Made by a program: the position numbers and the translations under genes | Shown: piece after piece, positions 23,868 through 32,221 of the stretch | Numbering within the stretch: the first letter of the stretch is position 1 | Layout of the letters: the number at the start of each line of letters is the position of its first letter | From: Moritella sp. PE36 | GTDB taxonomy: Bacteria; Pseudomonadota; Gammaproteobacteria; Enterobacterales; Moritellaceae | Length of the DNA stretch: 34,120 bases | Direction of reading: 5' to 3' | Assembly (NCBI RefSeq): GCF_000170855.1 | Contig: NZ_ABCQ01000053.1 | Location: 1 to 34,120 of the forward strand | The notes under the pieces: model-generated | What the model was told of the DNA's origin: nothing | Seen by the model: only the letters and a program-made list of their open reading frames with translations | Database searches by the model: none

Positions 23868-24761
23868 TTGAAAAAGTTATTACTTTGCGTATTTACTGGT
23901 ACATTTTTAGTAGCATGCGGTGGTTCTTCATCTACAGATTACAATCCTCAAACAGGACCACTTGACCCGAGCAAGATACACGATGTCGTACCATATGTTA
24001 ATTATAACGACGCGCCAGGTATTATCGATAACATAAATTTTGATGGTCAACAAAATGGTGAATACACCTCGGATATGTTTAATTCAGATTTTAACAATGA
24101 ATGGGGAAGTGTTACTGGTGAAGCTAATATCATCGATCGAAATGGTTCAAATCAGTTAGCGGTAACTCATCCCAAAGGCTATTACAAAAAAGGCATTTCC
24201 GGTGGTAAGGATTTAAACGAATTTAACGAGTTGTACTTTTCATATCAAATAACATTTGGTAAAGATTACGACTTTTCTATGGGTGGGAAAATGCCTGGCT
24301 TAGCAGGGTTAAACCCAAATGTAAGTTCTAAACCAGACGGTTGTAAAACAATCGGCGAAGACGAAGGATTCAGCTTACGTTCGATGTTCCGTGAAGATGG
24401 TCGTGCTATCGGTTATTTCTATCACCAAGATAAGACTAAGTCATGTGGTGACGAAATTGATTATCAACATGAAGGCAAGAACTTCTCATTTCAACGTGAA
24501 AAAACATATTTAATTGAGCAATACGTAAAAATGAACGATGCCAATCAAGCAAATGGCATTGTAACTATCTACGTAAACGGTTTTAAAGTACTTGAGCGTA
24601 CAAATATGACATTTTCAGAAAATGGTATACATGGAATCAACTATCAATTTACCCAGCTATGGCATGGTGGTAACAGTAGTGGTTGGGCCGTAGACCGTGA
24701 TTCAACAGCTTATTTAGATGAGTTTACATTGAGTACACAACCTATTAGCTATACAAAATAA
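23868..24761 (+). CDS. lipoprotein of polysaccharide lyase 14 type, copy 1
   Basis: A 297-aa outer-membrane lipoprotein: lipobox LVAC with the lipidated Cys at 17, a short linker to about 35, then a concanavalin-like jelly-roll domain. Family marks are YFSYQITFG with DYDFSMGGKMPGLAG at about 134-148, where GGK(L/M)PGL is a hallmark of PL14/PL20 lyases, and a late YQFTQLWHGGNSSGWAVDRD with D-x-A-Y-x-D, like the FFGGs-x-W-x-P-x-D segment of PL14 alginate lyases. It probably cleaves or binds a uronic-acid polysaccharide at the cell surface; the substrate is not visible. The start is TTG at 23868 behind GGGAG. The frame opens at 23856, but that start lies on the ribosome site. It has its own terminator. 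Confidence 0.75.
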   Translation: MKKLLLCVFTGTFLVACGGSSSTDYNPQTGPLDPSKIHDVVPYVNYNDAPGIIDNINFDGQQNGEYTSDMFNSDFNNEWGSVTGEANIIDRNGSNQLAVTHPKGYYKKGISGGKDLNEFNELYFSYQITFGKDYDFSMGGKMPGLAGLNPNVSSKPDGCKTIGEDEGFSLRSMFREDGRAIGYFYHQDKTKSCGDEIDYQHEGKNFSFQREKTYLIEQYVKMNDANQANGIVTIYVNGFKVLERTNMTFSENGIHGINYQFTQLWHGGNSSGWAVDRDSTAYLDEFTLSTQPISYTK

Positions 24762-24784
24762 CCCTTACATTATTAATTTAAAGT

Positions 24785-24814
24785 TGGCCTTGTTTATTAC
24801 AAGGCCATCTTTTT
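24785..24814 (+). terminator. terminator between the two lyase-like genes
   Basis: TGGCCTTG and CAAGGCCA (24785-24792, 24800-24807) around TTTATTA are followed by TCTTTTT. The two paralogues therefore seem to be transcribed separately. Confidence 0.88.
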
Positions 24815-24893
24815 GTCTGCGAAAATTACTTTAAGTGAATAGATAGTAACTAAAACAATTTATCCAGGCTCATTATCAGAGAGAGAATTTGAC

Positions 24894-25850
24894 TTGAAAA
24901 AAATATTACCTTGTATCTTCATTACTTTATTCTTAACCGCATGTGGTGGTGGTGGTAGTGATAGCAGTAACAATAATAACGACCAAACTGGCCCGATAGT
25001 ACCAGACGTTCCTGACGTTCCTGATGTTCCTGATGTTCCTGATGTTCCTGCTGACCCAGATAATATCCATGATGTTGTTCCTGACGTTGATTATAATAGT
25101 TCAGCCATTTTCGATTATGTTAACTTTGACGAAAGATCAAACGGTGAATATACAGAAGACATGTTCGACACAGACTTTAACAATGAATGGGAAAGTATCA
25201 CTGGTAGCGCTAATATTTTAGATAGAAATGGTTCAAAGGTGTTAGCGATAACTCATCCAAAGGATTATTACAAAAAAGGTATTTCAAGTGGTAAAAATTT
25301 GAATGAGTTTAACGAGTTGTATTTTTCATATCAAATCACATTCGGTCAAAATTATGACTTCTCTATGGGTGGGAAAATGCCTGGCTTAGCAGGTTTAAAT
25401 CCAAATGTAAGTTCGAAACCAGACGGTTGTAAAACAATCGGTGAAGACGAAGGTTTCAGCTTACGTTCGATGTTCCGTGAAAATGGTCGTGCAATTGGTT
25501 ATTTCTATCACCAAGATAAGACGAAGAGCTGTGGTGACGAAATTGATTATCAACATGAAGGACAGAACTTCTCATTCAAACGTGAAAAGACATATTTAAT
25601 TGAGCAATATGTCAAAATGAATGATGCTAATCAAGCGAATGGCATTGTAACAATCCATGTAAACGGCTTTAAAGTACTTGAACGCACAAACATGACATTT
25701 TCAGAAAATGGAAAATACGCAATCAATTACCAATACTTCCAGCTGTGGCACGGCGGTAATAGTAGTGGTTGGGCTGTAGACCGTGATTCAACCGCTTATT
25801 TTGATCATGTGGCAATTAGTACTAAACCATTAAGTTACAAACTTAATTAA
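24894..25850 (+). CDS. lipoprotein of polysaccharide lyase 14 type, copy 2
   Basis: A 318-aa paralogue of the preceding gene, almost identical over the catalytic domain; the stretch from the GGKMPGLAG motif to FSENG differs at only a few residues. Lipobox LTAC puts the lipidated Cys at 17. It differs mainly in the linker: a Gly/Ser/Asn-rich stretch, then six VPD/VPA units encoded by a 9-bp tandem repeat (24999-25052). These extend the domain further from the membrane. The start is TTG behind GAGAG. Near the C-terminus YFQLWHGGNSSGWAVDRDST is kept, but the end (YFDHVAISTKPLSYKLN) diverges. Tandem duplication with retained function is likely; distinct substrates cannot be excluded. Confidence 0.75.
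   Translation: MKKILPCIFITLFLTACGGGGSDSSNNNNDQTGPIVPDVPDVPDVPDVPDVPADPDNIHDVVPDVDYNSSAIFDYVNFDERSNGEYTEDMFDTDFNNEWESITGSANILDRNGSKVLAITHPKDYYKKGISSGKNLNEFNELYFSYQITFGQNYDFSMGGKMPGLAGLNPNVSSKPDGCKTIGEDEGFSLRSMFRENGRAIGYFYHQDKTKSCGDEIDYQHEGQNFSFKREKTYLIEQYVKMNDANQANGIVTIHVNGFKVLERTNMTFSENGKYAINYQYFQLWHGGNSSGWAVDRDSTAYFDHVAISTKPLSYKLN
24999..25052 (+). repeat. 9-bp tandem repeat coding for (VPD)n
   Basis: Six in-frame units of the form GTTCCTGAY (first GTACCAGAC, last GTTCCTGCT) encode the Val-Pro-Asp linker of the second lipoprotein. In-frame gain or loss of units would change linker length without breaking the gene. Copy 1 has no such linker. Confidence 0.9.
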
Positions 25851-25867
25851 AATCGAATAATAAAAAT

Positions 25868-25900
25868 AAAAGCCACACTCATGCAGTGTGGCTTTTATTT
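25868..25900. terminator. bidirectional terminator after the second lyase-like gene
   Basis: AAAAGCCACACT (25868-25879) and AGTGTGGCTTTT (25885-25896) pair around CATGC, with ATTTTA following. It separates the convergent lipoprotein and SIMPL genes. Confidence 0.92.
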
Positions 25901-25919
25901 TATCTCCAAGTTTTAGTTA

Positions 25920-26621
25920 CTAATCTTCAAGACGGAAAACTACATCAACTTCATCACGAATAATAATTTTAGCATCTTGATAAGTTGATTCAATATTAGC
26001 TGAAGAATCCATCTCCATCGAACGCATTAGCATTGGTCTTGGGCTTGAATTTCTGTATGTTATTCTCCATACACCATCCACACTCTCACCAAAGCCTTTT
26101 GCCAACGATGCTGCTTTTTCTTTAGCATCTAATATTGCAGCTTGTCTTGCTTGTTCAATAAATTTACTTTCATCGCTTACTTTTAATTTAATATTGGTAA
26201 TGCTATTAATGCCATCACCCAACGCACCATCTAAATAACTATTCAATTTAGCTAAATCACGAACAGTAACATTTACATTACGATTTGCTCGATAGCCTAT
26301 AAGCTCTGGTTTGCTGTCTTTCTTATACTGATACTCTGGACGTAATGTAATATTTGTACTTTCAATATCTATTCGAGCGACACCTTCTTCCTCTAACCGT
26401 TTATTAAAAGCTGCAATTACCTTGTCTACTGCAGTTTTGGCATCTTTAGCCGACTTACGAATTTCAGAAACTTGTACCGAAAATACAGCCATATCAGGTA
26501 AAGTAACAATTTCGCCCATACCCGTAGTTTCTAAATGAGGGAAGCTTACATCGGCGGCCATGAGGCTTGTAGAAATAAAAGAACTAGCAGTGAACACTGT
26601 CGCGAGTAAATATCTGTTCAT
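25920..26621 (-). CDS. SIMPL-domain (DUF541, YggE-like) periplasmic protein
   Basis: A 233-aa exported protein with signal peptide MNRYLLATVFTASSFISTSLMA and the SIMPL domain over most of its length. Marks are HLETTGMGEIVTLPDMAVF at about 30, VEIRKSAKDAK-like helix 1, IESTNITLRPEYQY (the TxxxxLxPxYxY core) and the late QAAILDAKEKAASLAKGFG. E. coli YggE of this family is linked to oxidative stress tolerance; the molecular role is unknown. The ATG at 26621 has AGAGG eight bases upstream. It is transcribed alone, convergent with the lyase-like genes, and nothing in the neighbourhood suggests a partner. Confidence 0.88.
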   Translation of the reverse strand: MNRYLLATVFTASSFISTSLMAADVSFPHLETTGMGEIVTLPDMAVFSVQVSEIRKSAKDAKTAVDKVIAAFNKRLEEEGVARIDIESTNITLRPEYQYKKDSKPELIGYRANRNVNVTVRDLAKLNSYLDGALGDGINSITNIKLKVSDESKFIEQARQAAILDAKEKAASLAKGFGESVDGVWRITYRNSSPRPMLMRSMEMDSSANIESTYQDAKIIIRDEVDVVFRLED

Positions 26622-26749
26622 AGGAATAACCTCTCATAATCATTGTTTATCAATCAGTGGTATTCAGACAGTAAAAAATCGATAATTATCCAAACAATAT
26701 CGAAAGTTTATAAATAACGAAAGAATGTCAGGATGTATGAGTCGTGCGG

Positions 26750-28387
26750 CTATTCGTTGCGTTGTTTGATGATGAGTTTTTCAGCGGCTTTCACAGTTAA
26801 TGCTTTATCAAAATAATAACCTTGTGCGTAATCACAACCCAATTCTTGTAATAGATCGCGCTGTGCTAACGTCTCGACACCTTCAGCAAGTACTTTTACC
26901 TCCAATACTTCACCCAAGCCAATAACTTTACGCGCAAATTCACGATCTAGCGGTGAAGAACAAATATCAGCAACTAATGAACGATCAATTTTTAATGTAT
27001 CGAGGGATGAACGTAGTGTTCTCACTAAACTTAATGATGAATAACCGGTGCCAAAGTCATCAATAGCAATGTTTATACCGAGTTTTTTTACCGCTCTAAC
27101 ATTATCTATTAAAGTAATCATATTACTGATCGATGCTGTTTCAGTCACTTCAATTTCAAGTAAGTTTGTAGGACAACCTGAATGTTCGATTATAGATTGT
27201 AAACGCGTAACAAAGTCGGTCATCTCTAACGTTTTAAATGAGATGTTGATGGCAATTCTTGGACTATAAACATACTCTTCTCGCCACTGGACTATTTGAT
27301 GACACACTTGAGTAAATACCCATAGGTCAAACTCGAAATGTAAGCCAATATCTTCAGCAATACGGATGAACACATCAGGTGATATATAACCTAAATCCTT
27401 ATGCATCCAACGAGACAATGCCTCAAAACCAACCAATTTATTATTTTCAAATTCATATTGGGGCTGGTAATGAATGTTTATCAGTGATTTTTCAATGGCA
27501 TTTGGAAATTCATCAATGATCAGTTTATTCGTCATCAAGTCCGGTTTCATTTCGACTTTAGCAAAGCAATACTGAGAGTTGCTATGACGTTCAGACTCTC
27601 TCATTGCAGTTTCAGCCGCGATCTCCATGGAAAAATAACTATCATACTCGGTATGCTCAGCACTTATACCAATGCTAAATGATTTATTAACTTTAATACC
27701 ATTATTTAATATTAATGAACCCTGTGACAAATTACATAATTGTTCACATATATTTACTATATAAGCATTGAGCTCTACCGAAGATAAACGACATTTGTTT
27801 TCAATTAAAATACCAAAACGGGCATTAGACAATCGCACAACTAACCCACTCTCACTCAATATAGATTGTAGTTTTTTACCTAATACAGAAAGATAATTGT
27901 CTCCCGCATCAAACCCATATCGAAAATTAATGGTAGAAAAATTGTCGACACTTAGTACAAGCAATCGCATTTTTGGTGTTGTTGAGTTAACCGTATTGAA
28001 AAAATGTGAAGCTCGAGCGCTCATTGCCCAACCGTTTGGCAGCCCAGATATCGGATCTATCGCTTTATTTTGAATAACTTTAAAGCATAACTTAAATTCA
28101 TTATGCGCTATTTTTTTACAATGTAATTCGACTTTTAAATGATAAAAATTACAATCAACAAGTTCGCCTGAAGCAAATACGCCCTCTTCATTTGCACCAG
28201 AATTATCAAATAATAAGTCTAAATTAATCATGTTTTTGTTATTATCGAGATGCAATAAATCATTGATTGTTACGTCAACAATTTCCAAATAGGTCAGACC
28301 AATTAATGTTGAAAACATATCATTACAAGACTTAATTTGTCCGTTGCGGATAATTAAAATAGGTAAAAATAAATCTTCAATTTGCAT
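26750..28387 (-). CDS. c-di-GMP phosphodiesterase: PAS-like, degenerate GGDEF, EAL
   Basis: A 545-aa cytoplasmic protein that probably hydrolyses cyclic di-GMP. An N-terminal PAS-like sensor covers about 1-108. A GGDEF-fold domain follows (about 110-275) in which the active-site loop RLGGDEF is replaced by RLSNARF (residues 185-191), so it cannot make c-di-GMP; it may bind GTP as a regulator. The EAL domain (about 290-540) keeps the key residues: E322 in FEALSRW, DDFG (443-446), K466 in LKIDRS and E502 in AEGVE. No membrane segment is present. The ribosome site before the ATG is weak. A PilZ protein, a c-di-GMP receptor, is encoded divergently 350 bp away. Confidence 0.92.
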   Translation of the reverse strand: MQIEDLFLPILIIRNGQIKSCNDMFSTLIGLTYLEIVDVTINDLLHLDNNKNMINLDLLFDNSGANEEGVFASGELVDCNFYHLKVELHCKKIAHNEFKLCFKVIQNKAIDPISGLPNGWAMSARASHFFNTVNSTTPKMRLLVLSVDNFSTINFRYGFDAGDNYLSVLGKKLQSILSESGLVVRLSNARFGILIENKCRLSSVELNAYIVNICEQLCNLSQGSLILNNGIKVNKSFSIGISAEHTEYDSYFSMEIAAETAMRESERHSNSQYCFAKVEMKPDLMTNKLIIDEFPNAIEKSLINIHYQPQYEFENNKLVGFEALSRWMHKDLGYISPDVFIRIAEDIGLHFEFDLWVFTQVCHQIVQWREEYVYSPRIAINISFKTLEMTDFVTRLQSIIEHSGCPTNLLEIEVTETASISNMITLIDNVRAVKKLGINIAIDDFGTGYSSLSLVRTLRSSLDTLKIDRSLVADICSSPLDREFARKVIGLGEVLEVKVLAEGVETLAQRDLLQELGCDYAQGYYFDKALTVKAAEKLIIKQRNE

Positions 28388-28737
28388 TATTATGTTACTC
28401 GTAAGTCTGAATTAACTATCGGTTTTTCTACACTTTACACCATGTCATTTTTCGCAACAAATTATTTAATGTAACACGGCCTACTTTAAAGCGGTCAAAT
28501 ATACACATAATAAAAGATGATATTAGGCATAAAGCTAATTAAACAATCACTTACGATTTAATGGTTAGAGCTTTATTCGTAGTATTATTCTTAAAGATAT
28601 TGGATAAATGCGAAGTAAAATAAAATAGTGCGATATACAACCACAATGATAGTTGAATAATGAGATATAACCACCAGCAAAATAACGCTTTTTAGCCTAA
28701 AATATTAAGTTATATAGTTAAATTATCAGGTGCAGAT
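28388..28737. other. 350-bp divergent promoter region between EAL and PilZ genes
   Basis: I see no coding frame or strong inverted repeat. It presumably carries both promoters. No element could be assigned with confidence. Confidence 0.4.
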
Positions 28738-29106
28738 ATGAACAATAAGCGTCAGTTTCAACGTGTGTTATTTAATCACGATGCTTCGTTAACATGTAAC
28801 GGGCATCAATGGTCAACAAATGTGATCGATCTATCCTTACGAGGACTTTCTTGTACTAAGCCAAAAAATGTCACTTTTGAAATTGACCAGCTCATGACAT
28901 TATCAATACAATTAGCCCAAGAACAAGTGATCATAATGGAAGCAGTACTTATTCATAATGGAGAAGGTGTATTAGGTATGCGCTGTACGCGTATTGATAT
29001 CAATAGCATTTCAGAATTAAGACGCTTAGTTCAGTTAAACTTAGCCGATGAAGCGCTTTTACAGAGAGATATAGAACATCTGGCGCTATCACTGCCTAAA
29101 GTTTAA
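28738..29106 (+). CDS. PilZ-domain protein (c-di-GMP receptor)
   Basis: A 122-aa single-domain cytoplasmic protein. Both halves of the cyclic di-GMP binding motif are present: RQFQR at residues 5-9 (RxxxR) and DLSLRGLS near 31-38 (D/NxSxxG). The rest forms the six-stranded barrel and a C-terminal helix (SISELRRLVQLNL) typical of stand-alone PilZ proteins, which act on motility, pili or exopolysaccharide. It is divergent from the EAL phosphodiesterase gene, so the two could form a local make-or-break and sense pair. The ATG has CAGGTG upstream. The partner protein is unknown. Confidence 0.92.
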   Translation: MNNKRQFQRVLFNHDASLTCNGHQWSTNVIDLSLRGLSCTKPKNVTFEIDQLMTLSIQLAQEQVIIMEAVLIHNGEGVLGMRCTRIDINSISELRRLVQLNLADEALLQRDIEHLALSLPKV

Positions 29107-29539
29107 CTTAGTTATAAATCTAACGTTTCGAACGCTGTTAACTCTACTTGTCAGGCGCTATCCGAATACCTTTTCATAAGTGAGTTTGCTCATCCCTGAG
29201 CAAATGATTGATTAATTGAATGAAGTTGGAATAGCAGGGCAATCTGCTGGATTTGAAGGGATGTATTTTACGCCATTACCCTCTCCTACTTTCATATTAT
29301 TAAAAGTATCAAGTAGGGTTTTGATCTCATTTTGTAAATCAGCATCACCTCAATTCCCATCCATGAAGAAGTGTGATTCTTCCTGACGTACCTTCGCCAG
29401 TACTTATACCTCCAATAACTTTATCGTTTTTATAAATTATTTTTAACAGAGTGGCAAATTGATAAACCTCTGACATACTTAACTGAGACACGGGTCAAAT
29501 TTATGTGAATGTTGAAGAACTAACAGAGAGAGTATTTCA
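29107..29539. other. intergenic region holding a decayed minus-strand frame
   Basis: Apart from the pseudogene at 29212-29403, I see only the upstream region of lpp (from about 29404). The stretch 29107-29211 shows no feature beyond an imperfect inverted repeat, TTGCTCATCCCTGAGCAAA. Confidence 0.35.
29212..29403 (-). pseudogene. broken C-terminal fragment of an unrecognised protein
   Basis: On the minus strand one frame reads VLAKVRQEESHFFMDGN, a TGA stop (29352-29350), then GDADLQNEIKTLLDTFNNMK, VGEGNGVKYIPSNPADCPAI and a stop at 29214-29212. Composition and helix pattern look protein-like on both sides of the internal stop, and a TAA cuts it off upstream. I do not recognise the family. It could be a relic or a fragment left by a deletion next to lpp. 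An error of one base at the TGA is also possible, but would not restore an N-terminus. Confidence 0.4.
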
Positions 29540-29809
29540 ATGATAAATAAATTACTAATTGCTGGTGCTATCATGACGTCAGTACTGCTTACTGGTTGTG
29601 CCAATAACAACACAGACTTACAAAATAGCGTTGGTAGCTTAAATTCTGAGGTCAGTAAATTAATGGCTCAAGTACAACAATTAGAATCAGAGCATGACAC
29701 CATGAAAACAGCGATACAATACGCGACTGATGCTGCTCAGCAAGCACTAGAAGAAGCGCAACGGGCTAACTCACGTATTGATAATATTGCCGCATCCTAT
29801 AGCAAATAA
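29540..29809 (+). CDS. lpp: major outer-membrane (Braun) lipoprotein
   Basis: An 89-aa lipoprotein: signal peptide with lipobox LTGC (Cys at 20), then a heptad coiled coil (LQNSVGSLNSEVSKLMAQVQ onward) that trimerises. It ends in ASYSK, whose terminal Lys is the residue that L,D-transpeptidases join to meso-diaminopimelate of peptidoglycan (E. coli Lpp ends YRK). It ties the outer membrane to the wall. The ATG at 29540 follows GAGAG. A 40-bp perfect palindrome lies 11 bp after the stop. An L,D-transpeptidase gene faces it, which fits the same function. Confidence 0.93.
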   Translation: MINKLLIAGAIMTSVLLTGCANNNTDLQNSVGSLNSEVSKLMAQVQQLESEHDTMKTAIQYATDAAQQALEEAQRANSRIDNIAASYSK

Positions 29810-29820
29810 GAACTAACATA

Positions 29821-29860
29821 ACTTAAGATAGATTAGCAGATCTGCTAATCTATCTTAAGT
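29821..29860. terminator. 40-bp perfect palindrome after lpp
   Basis: The arm ACTTAAGATAGATTAGCAGA (29821-29840) is followed with no spacer by its exact complement (29841-29860). In RNA it would fold into a long stem with a tight loop. It probably ends or stabilises the abundant lpp mRNA, though no T-run follows. Confidence 0.7.
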
Positions 29861-29930
29861 ATCTGCCATAATCGCTCTACATTTAATGAAGTATCGCACA
29901 TCAATTTTTATTATTCATTTATTCAACGTG

Positions 29931-30851
29931 TTAAATATTAACATTAATAGGTAAACCATAGTGCATTAGAATGGCTTTGTTAACGGCACTTTTATCGACG
30001 CTATTATCTTCTCGAAGCTGATTGATAACATCAGAACCACTATCTTTGTTATGCCATATTTCTGAAGATAAAGGAGAATGAACTTCCAAGAAACGTTGGC
30101 CATTTGGCTCTAATGTAAATTTTATCGGTGTATTAATGATTCTTACGGTTTCATTAACCATTATATTATTATATAGCCACTCAATATCGTCTGGGTTCAT
30201 TCGTATACAACCCGCACTGATGCGCATCCCGATACCAAAATCAGTGTTTGTTCCATGAATTAAATAATTACGTTTCCCATAAGCTAATTGCAAAGCAAAG
30301 CTCCCTAAAGGATTGTGCTTCCCAGCTTGTACTATACGAGGTAGGACCATTTTGTATTTATCTAAGTATTCGGCTCGAGTTGTTGGTGTAGGTGTCCACA
30401 CGGGGTCTTTCAGTTTCGTCTTAACAAAACTATTCATTTGTGGTGTTTCACGACCTTCTCGACCAATACCGACAGGAAATACATGTACTTTGTTGCTATT
30501 TTTAGGAAAATAATACAATCTTAATTCGGGTAGGTTGATGACAATACCTTTGTGTTCAACGTCCGGTAATAACATTAACGTCGGCAAGTCTAATCTAGTA
30601 CCAGGCGATGGCAAAAATGGATCAACGGTCGGATTCGACGCCATTAATGCAATCAGGCCAATATTATATTGCTGTGAAAGAGAGTGAAAATAATCACCAA
30701 CTTGTACTTTATGCTCAATCCGTTCGCCGATCAATCTCGAACCTAGACTGGGTAAAGTATATTGTTGTGCGTTAACGGAACCAGCGAATAACAAGCATAA
30801 GATAACGAACGGTCTTGATAGGACCTTGAGCTTAGTCTTTAAGATAAGCAT
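29931..30851 (-). CDS. L,D-transpeptidase (YkuD, ErfK/YbiS type) with LysM-like domain
   Basis: A 306-aa exported enzyme: signal peptide ending FAGSVNA, a LysM-like domain (VQVGDYFHSLSQQYNIGLIA, about 48-95), then the YkuD domain. Its active site is intact, with H199 in LIHGTN and C215 in RISAGCIRM, the HX-SHGC-type signature. Enzymes of this layout attach Braun lipoprotein to peptidoglycan or make 3-3 crosslinks. The adjacent lpp gene and the 300-residue ErfK/YbiS-like size favour the first. The frame opens at 30896 with TTG, but the ATG at 30851 has AGGG and begins the signal peptide properly. Confidence 0.92.
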   Translation of the reverse strand: MLILKTKLKVLSRPFVILCLLFAGSVNAQQYTLPSLGSRLIGERIEHKVQVGDYFHSLSQQYNIGLIALMASNPTVDPFLPSPGTRLDLPTLMLLPDVEHKGIVINLPELRLYYFPKNSNKVHVFPVGIGREGRETPQMNSFVKTKLKDPVWTPTPTTRAEYLDKYKMVLPRIVQAGKHNPLGSFALQLAYGKRNYLIHGTNTDFGIGMRISAGCIRMNPDDIEWLYNNIMVNETVRIINTPIKFTLEPNGQRFLEVHSPLSSEIWHNKDSGSDVINQLREDNSVDKSAVNKAILMHYGLPINVNI

Positions 30852-30918
30852 ACTGACGCCCTTAAATAATGTCTTATAGGGTAAGTATAGGCTCAATGAT
30901 ATAGTGAGAGGTTCTATT

Positions 30919-31902
30919 TCAATGTTTACGGCGGTGCAGTAATAATCCCGTTAACAAAACCAAAAATGAATAACCTATTCCCCCACCACTGCTTTTTGCA
31001 GGCTGAGGATATTTCTCTATAAAGAAGATGTCTTGAGTAAATGTGGATTCAGGCGATTGATAAATTCCAGTTTGATTAATAGTATCGATGATCCAGTCAC
31101 TATAGTTACTCACTTCTGTGTATACGTCAGGATATAAATAATTTGCGCATTTATCTATATGACCAAAACTAACCACGCCTGCCAATCGATAACCACGATC
31201 ATCATCACTTTTGGCGCTTTTGTCTTGCCATATCAGTGGGCCGCCGGAATCACCGTTACAAGACCCTCGTTCAAATGCATTTGCACAAATGTAATAATCA
31301 TCACGATTGAGCGAATCGTTCCAATTTCTCCAATTTAAAGCACAACTGTAATCACCAATGCCATTAACAAGCGTTTTTTGGAGGATATTAGCACTCTGAT
31401 TGCCCTTTGCGGATGTTATGCCCCAACCAGATACGACCAGGTTGTCCCAAACTTCATTGTCAAACTCTATATCAGCATCACCTTGTAACGCTTTATTCAT
31501 CAGTTTGATCGGTAGTGCTGGTAACGCCACTGGTGAGGATAACTTTAATAATGCTATATCACCGATATTATTACCTTGCGCATATTCAGGGTGAACAATT
31601 ATATAACTCACCGTATTTTCTGACCAATTAGCACTACTCGTTCTATCAATGGCACCAGAGTAAACGGTGACTTGATCACTTTCATCTAGACAATGTGCAG
31701 CAGTGACAACCCAAGTATCTGTTATTAAGGTGCCGCCACAGGCAAATGTCGCACCATCTTTAACAATTGCCACCTGCCAAGGTAACTCTAATGCTTTACT
31801 ATCAACGCCACCAACGATATAGGGGATAATTGCATCATTGGCATAAGCACTTAATGAGAGTGATAATATTCCAGAAATTATAATCACTTTTGTTAGTATC
31901 AA
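30919..31902 (-). CDS. S1-family serine protease with GlyGly-CTERM sorting tail
   Basis: A 327-aa exported protease. The signal peptide ends near SAYAND, a short propeptide follows, and the mature N-terminus is IVGG (residue 29). The catalytic triad is H70 (TAAHC), D115 (GDIALLKL) and S219 (NGDSGGP). The residue six before S219 is Gly, where trypsin has Asp189, so trypsin-like cleavage is unlikely. The C-terminus carries SSGGGIGYSFLVLLTGLLLHRRKH-type architecture (Gly-rich, one helix, basic end). This is the GlyGly-CTERM signal cut by rhombosortase after type II secretion, as in Vibrio VesB. The start is TTG (31902-31900) with AGAGG upstream. The protease is likely surface-attached. Confidence 0.9.
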   Translation of the reverse strand: MILTKVIIISGILSLSLSAYANDAIIPYIVGGVDSKALELPWQVAIVKDGATFACGGTLITDTWVVTAAHCLDESDQVTVYSGAIDRTSSANWSENTVSYIIVHPEYAQGNNIGDIALLKLSSPVALPALPIKLMNKALQGDADIEFDNEVWDNLVVSGWGITSAKGNQSANILQKTLVNGIGDYSCALNWRNWNDSLNRDDYYICANAFERGSCNGDSGGPLIWQDKSAKSDDDRGYRLAGVVSFGHIDKCANYLYPDVYTEVSNYSDWIIDTINQTGIYQSPESTFTQDIFFIEKYPQPAKSSGGGIGYSFLVLLTGLLLHRRKH

Positions 31903-32221
31903 AATAAACCTCTCTCACGTTATTATTGCACTACAGGTTAAGCGTCATCTATCATCATTTTTCTATAAATTATAGTATAGTGCTCACAACAATACGCATA
32001 TGAATAAAATAAATCTGATCTGCTGTATTTCTATTAATTCCAAAATTGAACGCTATAAATCATGCCTAGGTCACTTTATTAAAAATAAAAAATAAATCCT
32101 CGGACATTTTATGTCAACTAGTGTAAATAGTAACCAAAGACAATTGACGCACACTACACCATTGCTATGATGCTGATTACGTAAACACGTGTATGACATA
32201 TGTATTAATTGAAGGGATATA
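31903..32221. promoter_or_regulatory. divergent promoter region; promoter of the Tim44-like gene
   Basis: TTGACG (32144-32149) and TATGAT (32166-32171) with 16 bp between form a good sigma-70 promoter for the gene at 32222, about 50 bp before its start. The remaining 200 bp toward the protease show no further feature. Confidence 0.6.

Noticed and set aside
24999-25052. Short repeats as a CRISPR-like array
   Set aside because: The 9-bp units are contiguous, in frame and encode Val-Pro-Asp; there are no spacers.
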